In this document: positions 1 to 8,319 of the stretch, piece after piece
How the letters are laid out: every line of letters starts with the position of its first letter
Numbering within the stretch: position 1 is the stretch's first letter
Origin: Pseudomonadota bacterium
GTDB lineage: Bacteria; Myxococcota_A; Polyangia; Polyangiales; Polyangiaceae
DNA: 64,000 nt
Assembly: GCA_023431345.1 (NCBI GenBank)
Contig: JAEYWK010000097.1
Location: forward strand, 1 to 64,000
Direction of reading: 5' to 3'
Position numbers and translations under genes: made by a program
The notes under the pieces: model-generated
Seen by the model: the letters and a program-made list of their open reading frames with translations, nothing else
Told to the model about the DNA's origin: nothing
Database searches by the model: none

Positions 1-101
1 GCAACGTGCTCACGCTGCGAGCCACGCTTCAGAGCGATCGCCTGCCGGGCTTCTGGAGCTACTTCTCACGTCGCTACACGGCAGCCGTCGAGGCGGCCTG
101 A
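1..101 (+). CDS. C-terminal end of an unidentified protein (partial)
   Basis: An open frame runs in from the left edge (first full codon at 3) and stops with TGA at 99-101. The visible 32 residues read NVLTLRATLQSD at the start and end in YTAAVEAA. Nothing recognisable remains, so no function is assigned. The next gene begins only 13 bases later on the same strand, so the two may be co-transcribed. Confidence 0.5.
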   Translation, partial: NVLTLRATLQSDRLPGFWSYFSRRYTAAVEAA

Positions 102-114
102 GCGTGATCCGTGC

Positions 115-366
115 GTGGTCCACACCCGCGGCTACTTGCTCACGGTGCTCGGCGGCGTGTCGCTGATCGTGGGAGTGACTTTCCTTGCCGTCGACTTCGA
201 TTCGTCGCTCTCGTTGCCGTTGGCCATCGGTGGTGGGGTGGGCGTGGCGGGGGGGATTGGGCTCTCAGTGCTGGGCAGCACCTCGTTCGAGCCCGACCCC
301 GCCGCGGCCCCCGCACAGGCCGCGGCTGCAAAGCCAATCGGCGTCGCGCTGACCGGCTCCTTCTGA
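115..366 (+). CDS. Small two-helix membrane protein, unknown function
   Basis: An 83-residue protein starting with GTG at 115, the only start available in this frame after the upstream stop. Residues about 7-28 (GYLLTVLGGVSLIVGVTFLA) and 34-54 (LPLAIGGGVGVAGGIGLSVL) are strongly hydrophobic and Gly-rich, consistent with two transmembrane helices. An Ala/Pro tail follows. It sits tightly between an upstream gene end and a truncated phosphoesterase. The domain resembles the membrane tails of larger myxobacterial PEGA-type proteins, but that is only an impression; no function is claimed. Confidence 0.45.
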   Translation: MVHTRGYLLTVLGGVSLIVGVTFLAVDFDSSLSLPLAIGGGVGVAGGIGLSVLGSTSFEPDPAAAPAQAAAAKPIGVALTGSF

Positions 367-378
367 GCAGCGGCGCTC

Positions 379-594
379 ATGCGCATCGCGCTGATATCGG
401 ACCTTCACTGGAACGCCCTGGCCGTGGAGGCGGTGTTGGCGCAGATCGCGCGCGACGGGGCCGATCAAGTCGTCTGCCTCGGTGACGTGGCAACCCTAGG
501 GCCCGAACCGGAGCGCGTGCTCGAGCTGGTGCACGACAGCAACGCGCTCTGCATCCTTGGAGGAGCAGCAGCCAATGCTTGCGCCAGACCGTAA
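379..594 (+). pseudogene. Truncated calcineurin-like metallophosphoesterase (N-terminal fragment)
   Basis: The 71-residue product begins MRIALISDLHWNALAVEAVL and contains VVCLGDV, matching the first two metal-binding blocks of calcineurin-like phosphoesterases (DxH at residues 8-10, GD near 35). In intact family members of roughly 200-250 residues a GNH[DE] block follows. Here the reading continues as CILGG and then ends in unrelated residues ANACARP before a stop. The third and fourth metal-ligand blocks are absent downstream. This is most likely a gene remnant whose 3' part was replaced by the following lipoprotein gene. An inactive short protein cannot be excluded. Confidence 0.6.
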
Positions 595-1201
595 ACGGCG
601 CGCTTTAGATGGCTCGCCCGTTGACCGCGGCTCGCCGCTCGGCTTGCGTCGGTGGATGCGTTCATCCCTGGGTATGGGAGTTTTTGCAATCGCTGCCGTG
701 CTTGGTTGCAAACAGCGCGACGCCGGGCAGGAGCCACCCTCGTCGGCGGTACGTGCAGCTAGCGCTGCGCCGGCTCCAAGTGTCAAAAAGCGCAGAACAG
801 AAGTTTCCGCGCTTGCTATGGCCCTGGACAAGATCAGGTCCGATCCCAAGGGCTACGCTATCAGCGAAGACAAGGGCGCTAAGCAGACGACCTACACGCT
901 CAAGCCACTCGACGGCGTCGGGCATGCGAACTTCGTGGGCTTCCGTGGCGATAGTCAGGCTTGGCGGTTCTCTCTCGAGGGCATCCGCTGCGAGCGCATC
1001 GACGATCTCGGGCTGCGCGTCACCGAGCTCGAGCGCGGCGACGGCCGCCCCCTCTCCGCGAGCTGGTACAGCGTCGAGGGCGGACCGCTCGACGGGCTGT
1101 GGGTCAAGAGCTACCCCGGCAGCGAAGCGGGACTCTGCGATGTCATGCCCGGCACGCCACCCTACTGGGCGCGCCAGCACGACAAGCCAAAGGACAAGTA
1201 G
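575..1201 (+). CDS. Predicted lipoprotein, unknown function
   Basis: The start is placed at ATG 575 because GGAGGA lies at 558-563, eleven bases upstream. A second ATG at 656 gives a more typical short lipoprotein signal. The hydrophobic stretch GMGVFAIAAVLGC ends in a lipobox, so the mature protein would be lipid-anchored. The mature part (about 165 residues) has YAISEDKGAKQTTYTLKPL, GFRGDSQAWRFSLEGIRCER and a last Cys near GLCDVMPGTPP. No family is recognised. The gene is followed by the terminator at 1248-1287. Its ribosome-binding site lies inside the truncated phosphoesterase, which marks the junction. Confidence 0.6.
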   Translation: MLAPDRKRRALDGSPVDRGSPLGLRRWMRSSLGMGVFAIAAVLGCKQRDAGQEPPSSAVRAASAAPAPSVKKRRTEVSALAMALDKIRSDPKGYAISEDKGAKQTTYTLKPLDGVGHANFVGFRGDSQAWRFSLEGIRCERIDDLGLRVTELERGDGRPLSASWYSVEGGPLDGLWVKSYPGSEAGLCDVMPGTPPYWARQHDKPKDK

Positions 1202-1247
1202 GCCGAGGACGACGTTGCTGACGCCCTCGTCGAGAGCGGAGATCCCC

Positions 1248-1287
1248 AAAAAAGCAAAAACCGCCTGACTTTGAATCAGGCGGTTTT
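1248..1287 (-). terminator. Bidirectional intrinsic terminator
   Basis: A perfect 8-bp stem (CCGCCTGA at 1261-1268 with TCAGGCGG at 1276-1283) encloses a 7-base loop. On the minus strand it is followed by TTTTTGCTTTTTT, on the plus strand by TTTT. It should end the tRNA-Leu transcript and can also stop the lipoprotein transcript arriving from the left. Confidence 0.9.
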
Positions 1288-1290
1288 CAG

Positions 1291-1374
1291 TGCAGCGGAG
1301 AGGACTTGAACCTCCAAGCCAGTTACGGCGCCAGCACCTCAAGCTGGTGTGTCTGCCAGTTCCACCACCGCTGC
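1291..1374 (-). tRNA. tRNA-Leu (anticodon GAG)
   Basis: Read on the minus strand, the 84-base gene begins GCAGCGG (1374-1368), which pairs with CCGCTGC (1298-1292), leaving A as the discriminator base at 1291. The anticodon stem-loop is CCAGC-TTGAGGT-GCTGG, giving anticodon GAG for leucine codons CUC and CUU. The long variable arm expected of class II tRNA-Leu and the T-arm GTTCAAGTC are present. CCA is not encoded (the next bases read CTG). The terminator at 1248-1287 follows directly. Confidence 0.95.
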
Positions 1375-1466
1375 GTGGGGATGTCCGCGAAGGATGTCCG
1401 TGAGGGAGCGGGGGTTTACCTCAGGGGCAGGGGGGCCTGCAAGGGCTGGCGTGCGTTTTCGTCAGC

Positions 1467-1979
1467 TCATGGCGGGGCGGGGCGTTTCGAGCGGCCAGAA
1501 GGCCTAGGCCGGGGGACTCGGTGCGCGGAAACGCGGGGGATTTCCGGCTCGGGATGGGTGTCCCAGCCGCGCTGGCCGAGGATCGAGGCGAGGGCTGTCA
1601 CCATCTCGGGGCCGACGCGCTGCAGGTGGGCGCGGTGCTGCCGCGAGAGGTCCTGGAGCAGCTCGGTTCCCGCCTCGGTCAGGCGCAGCAAGACCTCGCG
1701 CTTGTCGGCGTTGCCGCGCTCGCGGCGGAGCAGGCCTCGCTGCTCGAGCCGGTCGACGAGCGAGACGGTGGTGTGATGCTGCACGCACAGTCGCGCGGCC
1801 AGGGTGCGGATGTTGGGGCGAGCGTTGGCCGGCAACCCCGCCACCGCCAACAGCAGCTGATGCTGCTGCGGCTCGATGCCGGCGGCGCGGGCCGCTTGCT
1901 CGCTGAACGCCAGGAAGCGGCGCAACTCGAAGCGAAACGCGGCGAGCGCGCGCAGGTCGCTGAGCGGAACGGACGTCAT
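1467..1979 (-). CDS. MarR-family transcriptional regulator
   Basis: The 170-residue protein has the MarR winged-helix arrangement: an N-terminal helix region (FRFELRRFLAFSEQAARAAG), then the recognition part RTLAARLCVQHHTTVSLVDR, then the wing RGLLRRERGNADKREVLLRL, which carries the family's D-x-R signature. A Pro/Arg-rich tail of about 25 residues is unusual. The gene starts three bases after the FAD oxidoreductase stop, so it is probably the last gene of the nitrate reductase operon. It is a candidate for local control, for example at the palindrome at 5627-5651, but its ligand is unknown. Confidence 0.85.
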   Translation of the reverse strand: MTSVPLSDLRALAAFRFELRRFLAFSEQAARAAGIEPQQHQLLLAVAGLPANARPNIRTLAARLCVQHHTTVSLVDRLEQRGLLRRERGNADKREVLLRLTEAGTELLQDLSRQHRAHLQRVGPEMVTALASILGQRGWDTHPEPEIPRVSAHRVPRPRPSGRSKRPAPP

Positions 1980-1982
1980 CGC

Positions 1983-3419
1983 TCAGCCGCTCGCCGCCAG
2001 CGGTAGCGACGCCTTCTTGGGCGCCTTGGCCAAGAGCTGTCCGACCTCGCTCTTACACGAGCCGCAACCCGTGCATGCCTTCGTGGCGGCGCTGATCGCC
2101 TCCACGCTCTCGGCGCCAGCCGCGATCGCCTCGCACACGCTCGCCTCCGTGACCTTGTGGCAATTGCACACGATGCGCGCCGCGGGATCCGTCGTGCCGC
2201 TGGGCTGGCACAAGAGCTCCAGCGGGTCTTCAGGCAGCAAATCGCCGCGATCGAAGTGCTGAACCAGCGTGCCCGCGGCGGCCGTGTCGCCCACGAGGAT
2301 GGCGCCGACGAGCCGTCCGTCGCGCACGATCAGCTTGCGGTAGGCGTCTTTGCGATCTTGAACGATCTGCAGCACGTCGTCTTCCGGCCGCTCCGGCTGG
2401 CTGATGCCCAGCGTCGCGACCTCGACGCCTGCGACCTTCAGCCGCGTGTACAGCTTGGAGCCGCGGTAGGTGGCGGCCGCGTTGCGGCCCGTGAGCACAT
2501 CCGCCAGCACCACCGCTTGCTCCCAGACCGGCGCGACGATGCCGTAAGTCTTGCCTTGATGCTCGGCGCACTCGCCGAAGGCGTAGACGCTCGGAACTTC
2601 GGTGGCGAGCGTGTCGTTGACGATGATACCGCGGTTGACAGGCAGCCCCGACGCCTTGGCGACGTCGGTGCGCGGCCGCACGCCGCACGCCAGCACCACG
2701 ATATCGGCGGGGCGATTGGTGCCGTCGTCGAGGTAGACGCCCTTGACGCGCTCCTCGGCGTACACCGCCTCGACGGTGCGCCCCGTGCGCACGAAGATGC
2801 CCGCGCGCTCCATTTGGCGCTCCAGCATTTCGCCGCCAATTTCATCCAGCTGCGCGTTCATCAACGTCTTTTTCAGCTGTACGACCGTGACGTGCAGCCC
2901 ACGATCGGCCAGCACCTTGGCCGCCTCGAGGCCGAGCAGGCCTCCCCCGACCACGACGGCGCTGTCACCGGAGCGCGCGTGCTCGCGCATGCGCATGCAG
3001 TCGCCGATGGTGCGGTAGACGAACAGGCCGGGCTTGAGCTCGCCGTTGTCGTCGTTCATGCCCTCGAGCGCGGGCACGACGGGCTGGCTACCGGTCGCGA
3101 GCACCGCCACGTCGTAGCCGCGCATCTGGCCGTCCGCGGTGACGACCTGCTTGCGCAGGGTGTCGAGCTTGACGACGCGAGTGCGATCGATCAGCCGCAC
3201 GTTGTTCTTGTCGTACCACTCGAGCGGCTTGGTCACGATGTCGTCGGGCGCGCCGCCCGCCAGCACCTTCCCGAGCATGATGCGGTTGTAGGCGCCGCCC
3301 TGCTCTTCGCCGAACACGGTGATTTCGTATTGAAACGCGCCGCCCCGGGCCGAAAGCTCGTCGAGCAGACGGCAGGTGCCCATGCCGTTGCCGATGATGA
3401 CCAGCTTCTTTTTGCTCAT
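1983..3419 (-). CDS. nasB: NAD(P)H-dependent FAD oxidoreductase with [2Fe-2S] domain, nitrate reductase electron donor (NasB-like)
   Basis: This 478-residue protein resembles the N-terminal half of NirB and the NasB electron-transfer subunit. An FAD-binding GNGMGTC motif lies at residues 10-16 and a second dinucleotide site VVVGGGLLGLEAAKVL lies near 155-170. The C-terminus is a BFD-like [2Fe-2S] domain with CNC and CTGCGSC cysteines (from about residue 418). The siroheme and [4Fe-4S] half of NirB is missing, so it cannot itself reduce nitrite. Its start overlaps the nasA stop by four bases, which implies translational coupling and an electron-delivery role for the nitrate reductase. The symbol follows this context and is tentative. 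Confidence 0.85.
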   Translation of the reverse strand: MSKKKLVIIGNGMGTCRLLDELSARGGAFQYEITVFGEEQGGAYNRIMLGKVLAGGAPDDIVTKPLEWYDKNNVRLIDRTRVVKLDTLRKQVVTADGQMRGYDVAVLATGSQPVVPALEGMNDDNGELKPGLFVYRTIGDCMRMREHARSGDSAVVVGGGLLGLEAAKVLADRGLHVTVVQLKKTLMNAQLDEIGGEMLERQMERAGIFVRTGRTVEAVYAEERVKGVYLDDGTNRPADIVVLACGVRPRTDVAKASGLPVNRGIIVNDTLATEVPSVYAFGECAEHQGKTYGIVAPVWEQAVVLADVLTGRNAAATYRGSKLYTRLKVAGVEVATLGISQPERPEDDVLQIVQDRKDAYRKLIVRDGRLVGAILVGDTAAAGTLVQHFDRGDLLPEDPLELLCQPSGTTDPAARIVCNCHKVTEASVCEAIAAGAESVEAISAATKACTGCGSCKSEVGQLLAKAPKKASLPLAASG

Positions 3420-5560
3420 TGGGGCCTCTTGGTGGCGCTGCCTGTGCCGGCCGCGCGCGCGCGCACCGCGCAGATCTTGAACTCGGGCATGCGGCTCAGC
3501 GGGTCGAGCGCGGGCATGGTCAGCAGGTTGGCGGCGAGCTTGCCTCCCCAGTGGAAGGGCGCGAACAACGTGTCGGGGCGAATGTCGCGGCTGAGCGCGA
3601 CCAGCAAGCTCACGCTGCCGCGGCGGCTCTCGATCAAGAGCGACTGGCCTTCGCTGACGCCCAGCTCGGCGGCGAGGCGCGGATGAAGCTGCACGCGCGG
3701 CTCGGGCTTCTGCTCGACGAGCTGGTCGACGCGCCGCGTCTGCGCGCCCGAGTTGTAGTGCTCCTTGTAGCGCCCGGTCGTGAAGAACAGCGGGTACTCT
3801 GCGTCGGGCAGCTCCGCCGCGGGTCGATGCCGCACCACGAAGAAGCGAGCTCGGCCATCAGGGTGCGAAAAGCGCTCTTCGAACAGCCGAAGTGTGCCCG
3901 GGTGATCCGGCGCCGGACACGGCCAAAATACGCCCTGCTCGGCGCGAATTCGCGCGTAGCTGATGCCGCTGTAGTCGGCTTTGCCCCCTGCGCTGGCCCG
4001 GCGCAGCTCGTCGAACACCGCTTCGGCGCCATCGAACTCGAAGCCTCTCGTGTGGCCCAAGCGCTGGGCGAGCTCGCCGATGATTTCGAGATCGGTCTTC
4101 ACCCCTTCGGGCGCTCTCTGCACCGGCTCGCGCAAGATGACTCGCCCTTCCAGGTTGGTGAGCGTGCCTTGCTCTTCACCGAACTGCGCGATGGGCAAGA
4201 CCACGTGCGCGGCGTGAGCCGTCTCGTTCTCGAACGCATCGCACACGACGAGCAGCTCCAGCTGCTTGAGCTTATTCTCGATGTGGCCGGCGTTCGGCGA
4301 CGCGACGACGACGTTGGAGCCGAACACCAGCAGCGCCCGAACGCCGCCCTTTGGCCCTAGCGAGTCGAGCAGCTCGTAGGCGCTCTTGCCTTTGCCGGGT
4401 AGCGACTCCGGGCTGACGCCCCACACCTTGGCGATCGCGGCGCGGTGCTCTGGATCTTCGATGAGGCGGTAACCGGGCAATTGATCGGCTTTTTGACCGT
4501 GCTCGCGGCCACCCTGGCCGTTGCCTTGGCCGGTGAGGCAGCCATAGCCGCTGGCGGGCTTTCCGACCTTGCCCAGCGCCAGCATCAGGTTCGTGAAGGA
4601 GAGCACCGTGTCGGTGCCTTTCGACTGCTGCTCCGCCCCGCGCCCCGACAGGAGCATGCTGCTCTCGGCGCGCGCCATCAGCTCGACGGCGCGCGTCTGC
4701 TTGTCGAGCGAGACCCCGGTCACGCGCTCGACGTACGTCGGATCGATCCCGATCAGGTGGCGGCGCAGCTCGTCGAAGCCCTCGGTGCGGCGCGCGATGT
4801 AGTCGAGGTCGCACAAACCGCGCTCGAGCGCCAAGGCCAACAGGCCGTTGGCGAGCATCAGGTCAGTGCCGGGCGTCGGCTGAAGGTGTAGCGCCGCGTC
4901 GCGCGCCGTGTCGGTGCGTCGCGGGTCGACCACGATCAGGCTGCCGCCTCGCTCTCGTTGCGCGTGCACCCACTGCATGATGGGCGGCATCGTCTCTGCG
5001 CAGTTCGAGCCCCAGAGCAGGAGCGCGCGCGTCTCCGCGATGTCGGAAACGGGGAACGGCAGGCCCCGATCGACGCCGAACGCGCGGTTTTGCCCCGCGG
5101 CCGCCGACGACATGCAGTAGCGGCCGTTGTAGTCGATGTTGGGCGTTTGCAGCGCGACGCGCGCGAGCTTGCCGAGCAGGTATGCCTTCTCGTTGGTGAG
5201 CGCGCCGCTTCCGAACACGCCGACGCACTCGGGCCCGTACGCGCTGCGCAGGGCCTTCAGGCGCTCGGTGACATAGTCGAGGGCCTGGCTCCACGTCGCG
5301 GGCGCGAGCCGACCGTTAGGCTGTCGTAGCAGCGGTTGGCGCAGACGCTGCGGGTGCTCGAGCAGGGCCGCGCTGGTGAAGCCCTTGATGCACATCTGGC
5401 CGCGGTTCACGGGAAAGTCCGGGTTCGCGGCCACACGCAGCGGCGCGGAGGTGCCTCGCAGCGTCGTCACCGAAAGGCCGCACTGAAACGCACAATACGG
5501 ACAGTGCGTTTTGACGGTCTCGGAAGTGACGGCCGCCAGGTGCGGCGCGGAGCGTGCCAT
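3416..5560 (-). CDS. nasA: Assimilatory nitrate reductase catalytic subunit (molybdopterin, [4Fe-4S])
   Basis: The 714-residue protein belongs to the cytoplasmic molybdopterin oxidoreductases of the NasA/NarB/NapA type. An N-terminal [4Fe-4S] site is formed by C20, C23, C27 and C57 (CPYCAFQC and MCIKG). The putative Mo ligand is C149 in RYCMSSAAAGQNRAFG. Cofactor-binding blocks LWGSNCAETMPP and GYGCLTGQGNGQGGREHG follow, and a C-terminal dinucleotide domain includes TTGRYKEHYNSGAQTRR. There is no Tat signal, which fits an assimilatory enzyme. It reduces nitrate to nitrite using electrons probably supplied by the overlapping downstream FAD protein. A palindrome 67 bases upstream of the start is a candidate operator. 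Confidence 0.93.
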   Translation of the reverse strand: MARSAPHLAAVTSETVKTHCPYCAFQCGLSVTTLRGTSAPLRVAANPDFPVNRGQMCIKGFTSAALLEHPQRLRQPLLRQPNGRLAPATWSQALDYVTERLKALRSAYGPECVGVFGSGALTNEKAYLLGKLARVALQTPNIDYNGRYCMSSAAAGQNRAFGVDRGLPFPVSDIAETRALLLWGSNCAETMPPIMQWVHAQRERGGSLIVVDPRRTDTARDAALHLQPTPGTDLMLANGLLALALERGLCDLDYIARRTEGFDELRRHLIGIDPTYVERVTGVSLDKQTRAVELMARAESSMLLSGRGAEQQSKGTDTVLSFTNLMLALGKVGKPASGYGCLTGQGNGQGGREHGQKADQLPGYRLIEDPEHRAAIAKVWGVSPESLPGKGKSAYELLDSLGPKGGVRALLVFGSNVVVASPNAGHIENKLKQLELLVVCDAFENETAHAAHVVLPIAQFGEEQGTLTNLEGRVILREPVQRAPEGVKTDLEIIGELAQRLGHTRGFEFDGAEAVFDELRRASAGGKADYSGISYARIRAEQGVFWPCPAPDHPGTLRLFEERFSHPDGRARFFVVRHRPAAELPDAEYPLFFTTGRYKEHYNSGAQTRRVDQLVEQKPEPRVQLHPRLAAELGVSEGQSLLIESRRGSVSLLVALSRDIRPDTLFAPFHWGGKLAANLLTMPALDPLSRMPEFKICAVRARAAGTGSATKRPQ

Positions 5561-5626
5561 TCGTGCCGCTCTCGTTGTCTCGCGCCCTCGGTTTCGCGCC
5601 CGTGTCGCGTCAGTGTTCGTCCGGTA

Positions 5627-5651
5627 AATCGTATCTCGCCTCGATACGATT
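5627..5651. promoter_or_regulatory. Perfect 9-bp inverted repeat upstream of nasA (candidate operator)
   Basis: AATCGTATC at 5627-5635 and GATACGATT at 5643-5651 are perfect complements separated by seven bases. The site lies 67 bases upstream of the nasA start, between it and a small winged-helix-like gene. The dyad length suits a dimeric regulator. It could bind the MarR protein at 1467-1979 or the product at 5699-5974; this is inference. Confidence 0.65.
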
Positions 5652-5698
5652 CTCGCCCGCCCCGCGCTGCCGGCTCCGCTCGAGTCGCCCGCGGGCGC

Positions 5699-5974
5699 TC
5701 ACGCCGCGAGCGGACGGCAAGCGGCGAGTGCGCGGCGCCTGCGCTCCACCGCGCGCGAGAGCGCGGCCGCGACGGCCAAACCTTGCAGGGTGAGCTGCTC
5801 ACCCTCGGGTGTTGAGGAAAGCAGACCCTCCGCCTCCAGCTGATCGAACGCCGCCTGCAGCTGGGCCACCGAGGCTCCCCCCCGCTTGCAAAAGGCCGTC
5901 AGGTTGGGTCGCCGACCCACCCGCGCCGCGCGGAACACCGTGACCAACAGCGCCTGAACAATCGTCATCTGCAT
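5699..5974 (-). CDS. Small winged-helix-like protein, unknown function
   Basis: The 91-residue product reads MQMTIVQALLVTVFRAARVG, then RRPNLTAFCKRGGASVAQLQ and AAFDQLEAEGLLSSTPEGEQ, ending in LTLQGLAVAAAL. The helix-turn-helix spacing with a wing-like strand pair (EGEQLTLQG) resembles a minimal DNA-binding domain. It is transcribed toward nasA with a palindrome between the two, so a regulatory role in nitrate assimilation is plausible. The start could be the first or third codon. No family assignment is certain. Confidence 0.5.
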   Translation of the reverse strand: MQMTIVQALLVTVFRAARVGRRPNLTAFCKRGGASVAQLQAAFDQLEAEGLLSSTPEGEQLTLQGLAVAAALSRAVERRRRALAACRPLAA

Positions 5975-6086
5975 ACTCGTTCAGTACACCCGGCACTGAA
6001 CACCGGTCCACTATTTGGCAGAGGCGGCTGTCACTTCGATAAATCGAGCCTCGCTCGGCGCAGCTCACCGGCTGCGCCCGCTGAGC

Positions 6087-6758
6087 TCAGCAGGGGGCGC
6101 CGAGGGCCCGTTCGAGCTCGCCGAAGGGGTCGAACAAGCTCGTGAGGGCCGAGCGGAGGGGACCCCGGTTGAGCGTGCGCGCGCTGCGCCAGCTCAGGTA
6201 GCGCGCCTCGCCGAGCACCAGGCCGGCCGCGGGCGTGAACATCAAGTCGAGGCCGCTCGGTCGCACGCCGTTGGCTTCGAAGGCGTACTCCCAGGTGGCG
6301 CTGGCCAGCGTCGTGAAGAGCAGCGCTTGCCACGGCGCATGGCGGCACGTCCGCGCGCGCAGGTAGAGCTCGCTGCCGAACGCGCCGTGCCCGATCACGT
6401 TGATGTACCAACGGTCGCCGTCTTGACGGAACAGCGGCTGCGACCCATCCCAGCGCGGGGGCAGGGTGAAGGCTCGGTGGTAGTGCCAGCCCATCTGCGC
6501 GAGGTTGGTCTCGGCGAACGGATGTGGCCAGAGGTAGGCCTCGGTCGCACGCATCGCCGTCATCAACCCCAAGGCATGTAACGTGGGTGGGAGCAGCAGC
6601 GGTGGCTCGCGTTCGCTCTCGACAGTCGCCGCGACGGAAGGCGAGAGCGCCGCGGTGGGCGCTGGCTGGGCAGCCGAGAGCGCTGGCGTGAGCGCGACGA
6701 GCGCGCCGAGGCACAGCATCGAACGGGGGTGCGACGGCACGTTTAACGACACTATCAC
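6087..6758 (-). CDS. DUF3943-family exported protein
   Basis: The 223-residue protein has a Sec signal (LCLGALVALTPALSAAQ). The body has the DUF3943 pattern: WYINVIGHGAFGSELYLRAR, then SATWEYAFEANGVRPSGLDL, then TPAAGLVLGEARYLSW. Family members are thought to be outer-membrane or periplasmic proteins of unknown function, and the conserved block is all present. It ends with a Cys. It stands alone on the minus strand, divergent from the DUF1552 gene. The start is the first Met; a second at residue 14 (MLCLGALV) is also possible. Confidence 0.75.
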   Translation of the reverse strand: MIVSLNVPSHPRSMLCLGALVALTPALSAAQPAPTAALSPSVAATVESEREPPLLLPPTLHALGLMTAMRATEAYLWPHPFAETNLAQMGWHYHRAFTLPPRWDGSQPLFRQDGDRWYINVIGHGAFGSELYLRARTCRHAPWQALLFTTLASATWEYAFEANGVRPSGLDLMFTPAAGLVLGEARYLSWRSARTLNRGPLRSALTSLFDPFGELERALGAPC

Positions 6759-6891
6759 TTTACACTCTGCGCGCTCGCTCGAGCCTCACCAAGTAGCCGC
6801 GCCCGAGGCGATCTGGGAGCGGTCCCATCGCCAATACGTGGGCAAACTTTGCTGGCTGACGCGCAGCCGCATGCTACGACCGTAGGACGAT

Positions 6892-8319
6892 ATGCGAAAG
6901 ACCAACGCATCGCTCCGGGTTCAGCGACGTGTCTTCTTGAGCGCTTTAGGGCTCGGGCTCGGCGCCGCCGCTGCTTCCCGACTCTCGAACGTCGCGCTCG
7001 CGCAGGCCACGCCGGGCTCCAAGCGCTTCATGCTCTTTTTCATGCCGCACGGCGTCCCGCCGGAGCACTTCAATCCGAAGGTGATGGCCAGCGACCCCAC
7101 GTCGTTTGCGCTGAACGAATCGGGCGTGAGCATCTTGGGGCCGCTGCAAGAGCAGCTGAAGTCGTATACGACGGTCGTCCAGGGCCTGAAGTACCCCGAC
7201 GGCGCGTCCACCCACGAGGCGCTCACCGTCTGTCTCTCGGGCCTCGGCACCGGCGGCAAGCTGCCCGATGAGTCGGCGCCGCGCGTCACGGTCGAGCACC
7301 AGATCGCCAACGCGCTCGGCGTTCAAGTGCTCGCGCTCGGCGCGTTTCCCCACCGCGAGTGGGGTCTCGACAAAGACGGCAAGCTGATGTGGGACGGCAC
7401 GGCCGTCGCTCCCGAGAAGAGCCCGCTCGCGGCCTACGACGCCGCCTTCTCGGGCGTGACCGGCGCGCCCTCCGCGGGGCCCGACCCGAACGTGGAGCTC
7501 ACGGCGGCGCTGCGCAGCTTGACCGAGGCTGAGCTCGAAGGCCTCCGGAGTGAGCTCTCCGCGCTCACGGCCGAGCAAACCAAGTTGAAGACGCACATCG
7601 AGGCTGTCCAAGCCCTCAAGGCCGGCGGCGGCGGAGGCGGCGCCATCAGCTGCACCTCGAAGCCGGTGCTGAGCGCCGTGGAGGAGATACGCAAGCTCTC
7701 GCCCTCCGAAGACTACTTCATCAAGCAAGCCGAGAATTTTCCGAAGGTGCTCGCCGCGCAGCTGCAGATCGCGGGCGCTGCGCTGGCCTGCAACGCGCGC
7801 CAGGTGGTCGCCGTACAGCCCCTGTACACCAATTGCGATTTCGACTTCGGCTTCATGGGGTCGCCCGGTGGCCATCACGCCACCCTCAGCCACACGGGCC
7901 CGCAAGGCGCGGGCAACGGGCTCGACATCACGGCCCGTCAAGGGTTCGCCAAAGCTCAGCGCTGGTTCATCGAGCAGCTCTACACGCACGCGCTCACGCC
8001 GCTGCTGGAGCCCGATCCGGCCGACCCGGGCAAGAAGATCATCGACAACACGATCGTGTACATCATGAGCGAGATCGGTGAGGGCGCCTGGCACCCCACC
8101 AAGACAGCGCCCATCCAGCTGGGGGCGACGCCGAACGCGATGTCGTACTTGCCCTCGGTCATCATCGGCGGCGGAGGCGGCGCGCTCAAGCCGGGCCGCG
8201 TCGTGAATTTCGGGACCGACCGTCCTGCGGGCGATCTGTATCTTTCGTTGTGTCAGGCGATGGGCGTGAGCGGCATGTTCCCAGATGCCAGCGCTCCGAT
8301 CACGGAGGTGCTGACATGA
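6892..8319 (+). CDS. DUF1552 protein, Tat-exported
   Basis: The 475-residue protein begins with a twin-arginine-like signal (QRRVFLSALGLGLGAAAA) and continues with the DUF1552 signature KRFMLFFMPHGVPPEHFNP. Later blocks include FMGSPGGHHATLSHTG and IVYIMSEIGEGAWHPT. DUF1552 proteins are secreted, of unknown biochemical function, and typically encoded beside DUF1592-type proteins, as here. A short Gly run (GGGGGG near residue 245) separates a helical segment. The stop overlaps the start of the next gene (ATGA), so the two are translationally coupled. Confidence 0.88.
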   Translation: MRKTNASLRVQRRVFLSALGLGLGAAAASRLSNVALAQATPGSKRFMLFFMPHGVPPEHFNPKVMASDPTSFALNESGVSILGPLQEQLKSYTTVVQGLKYPDGASTHEALTVCLSGLGTGGKLPDESAPRVTVEHQIANALGVQVLALGAFPHREWGLDKDGKLMWDGTAVAPEKSPLAAYDAAFSGVTGAPSAGPDPNVELTAALRSLTEAELEGLRSELSALTAEQTKLKTHIEAVQALKAGGGGGGAISCTSKPVLSAVEEIRKLSPSEDYFIKQAENFPKVLAAQLQIAGAALACNARQVVAVQPLYTNCDFDFGFMGSPGGHHATLSHTGPQGAGNGLDITARQGFAKAQRWFIEQLYTHALTPLLEPDPADPGKKIIDNTIVYIMSEIGEGAWHPTKTAPIQLGATPNAMSYLPSVIIGGGGGALKPGRVVNFGTDRPAGDLYLSLCQAMGVSGMFPDASAPITEVLT

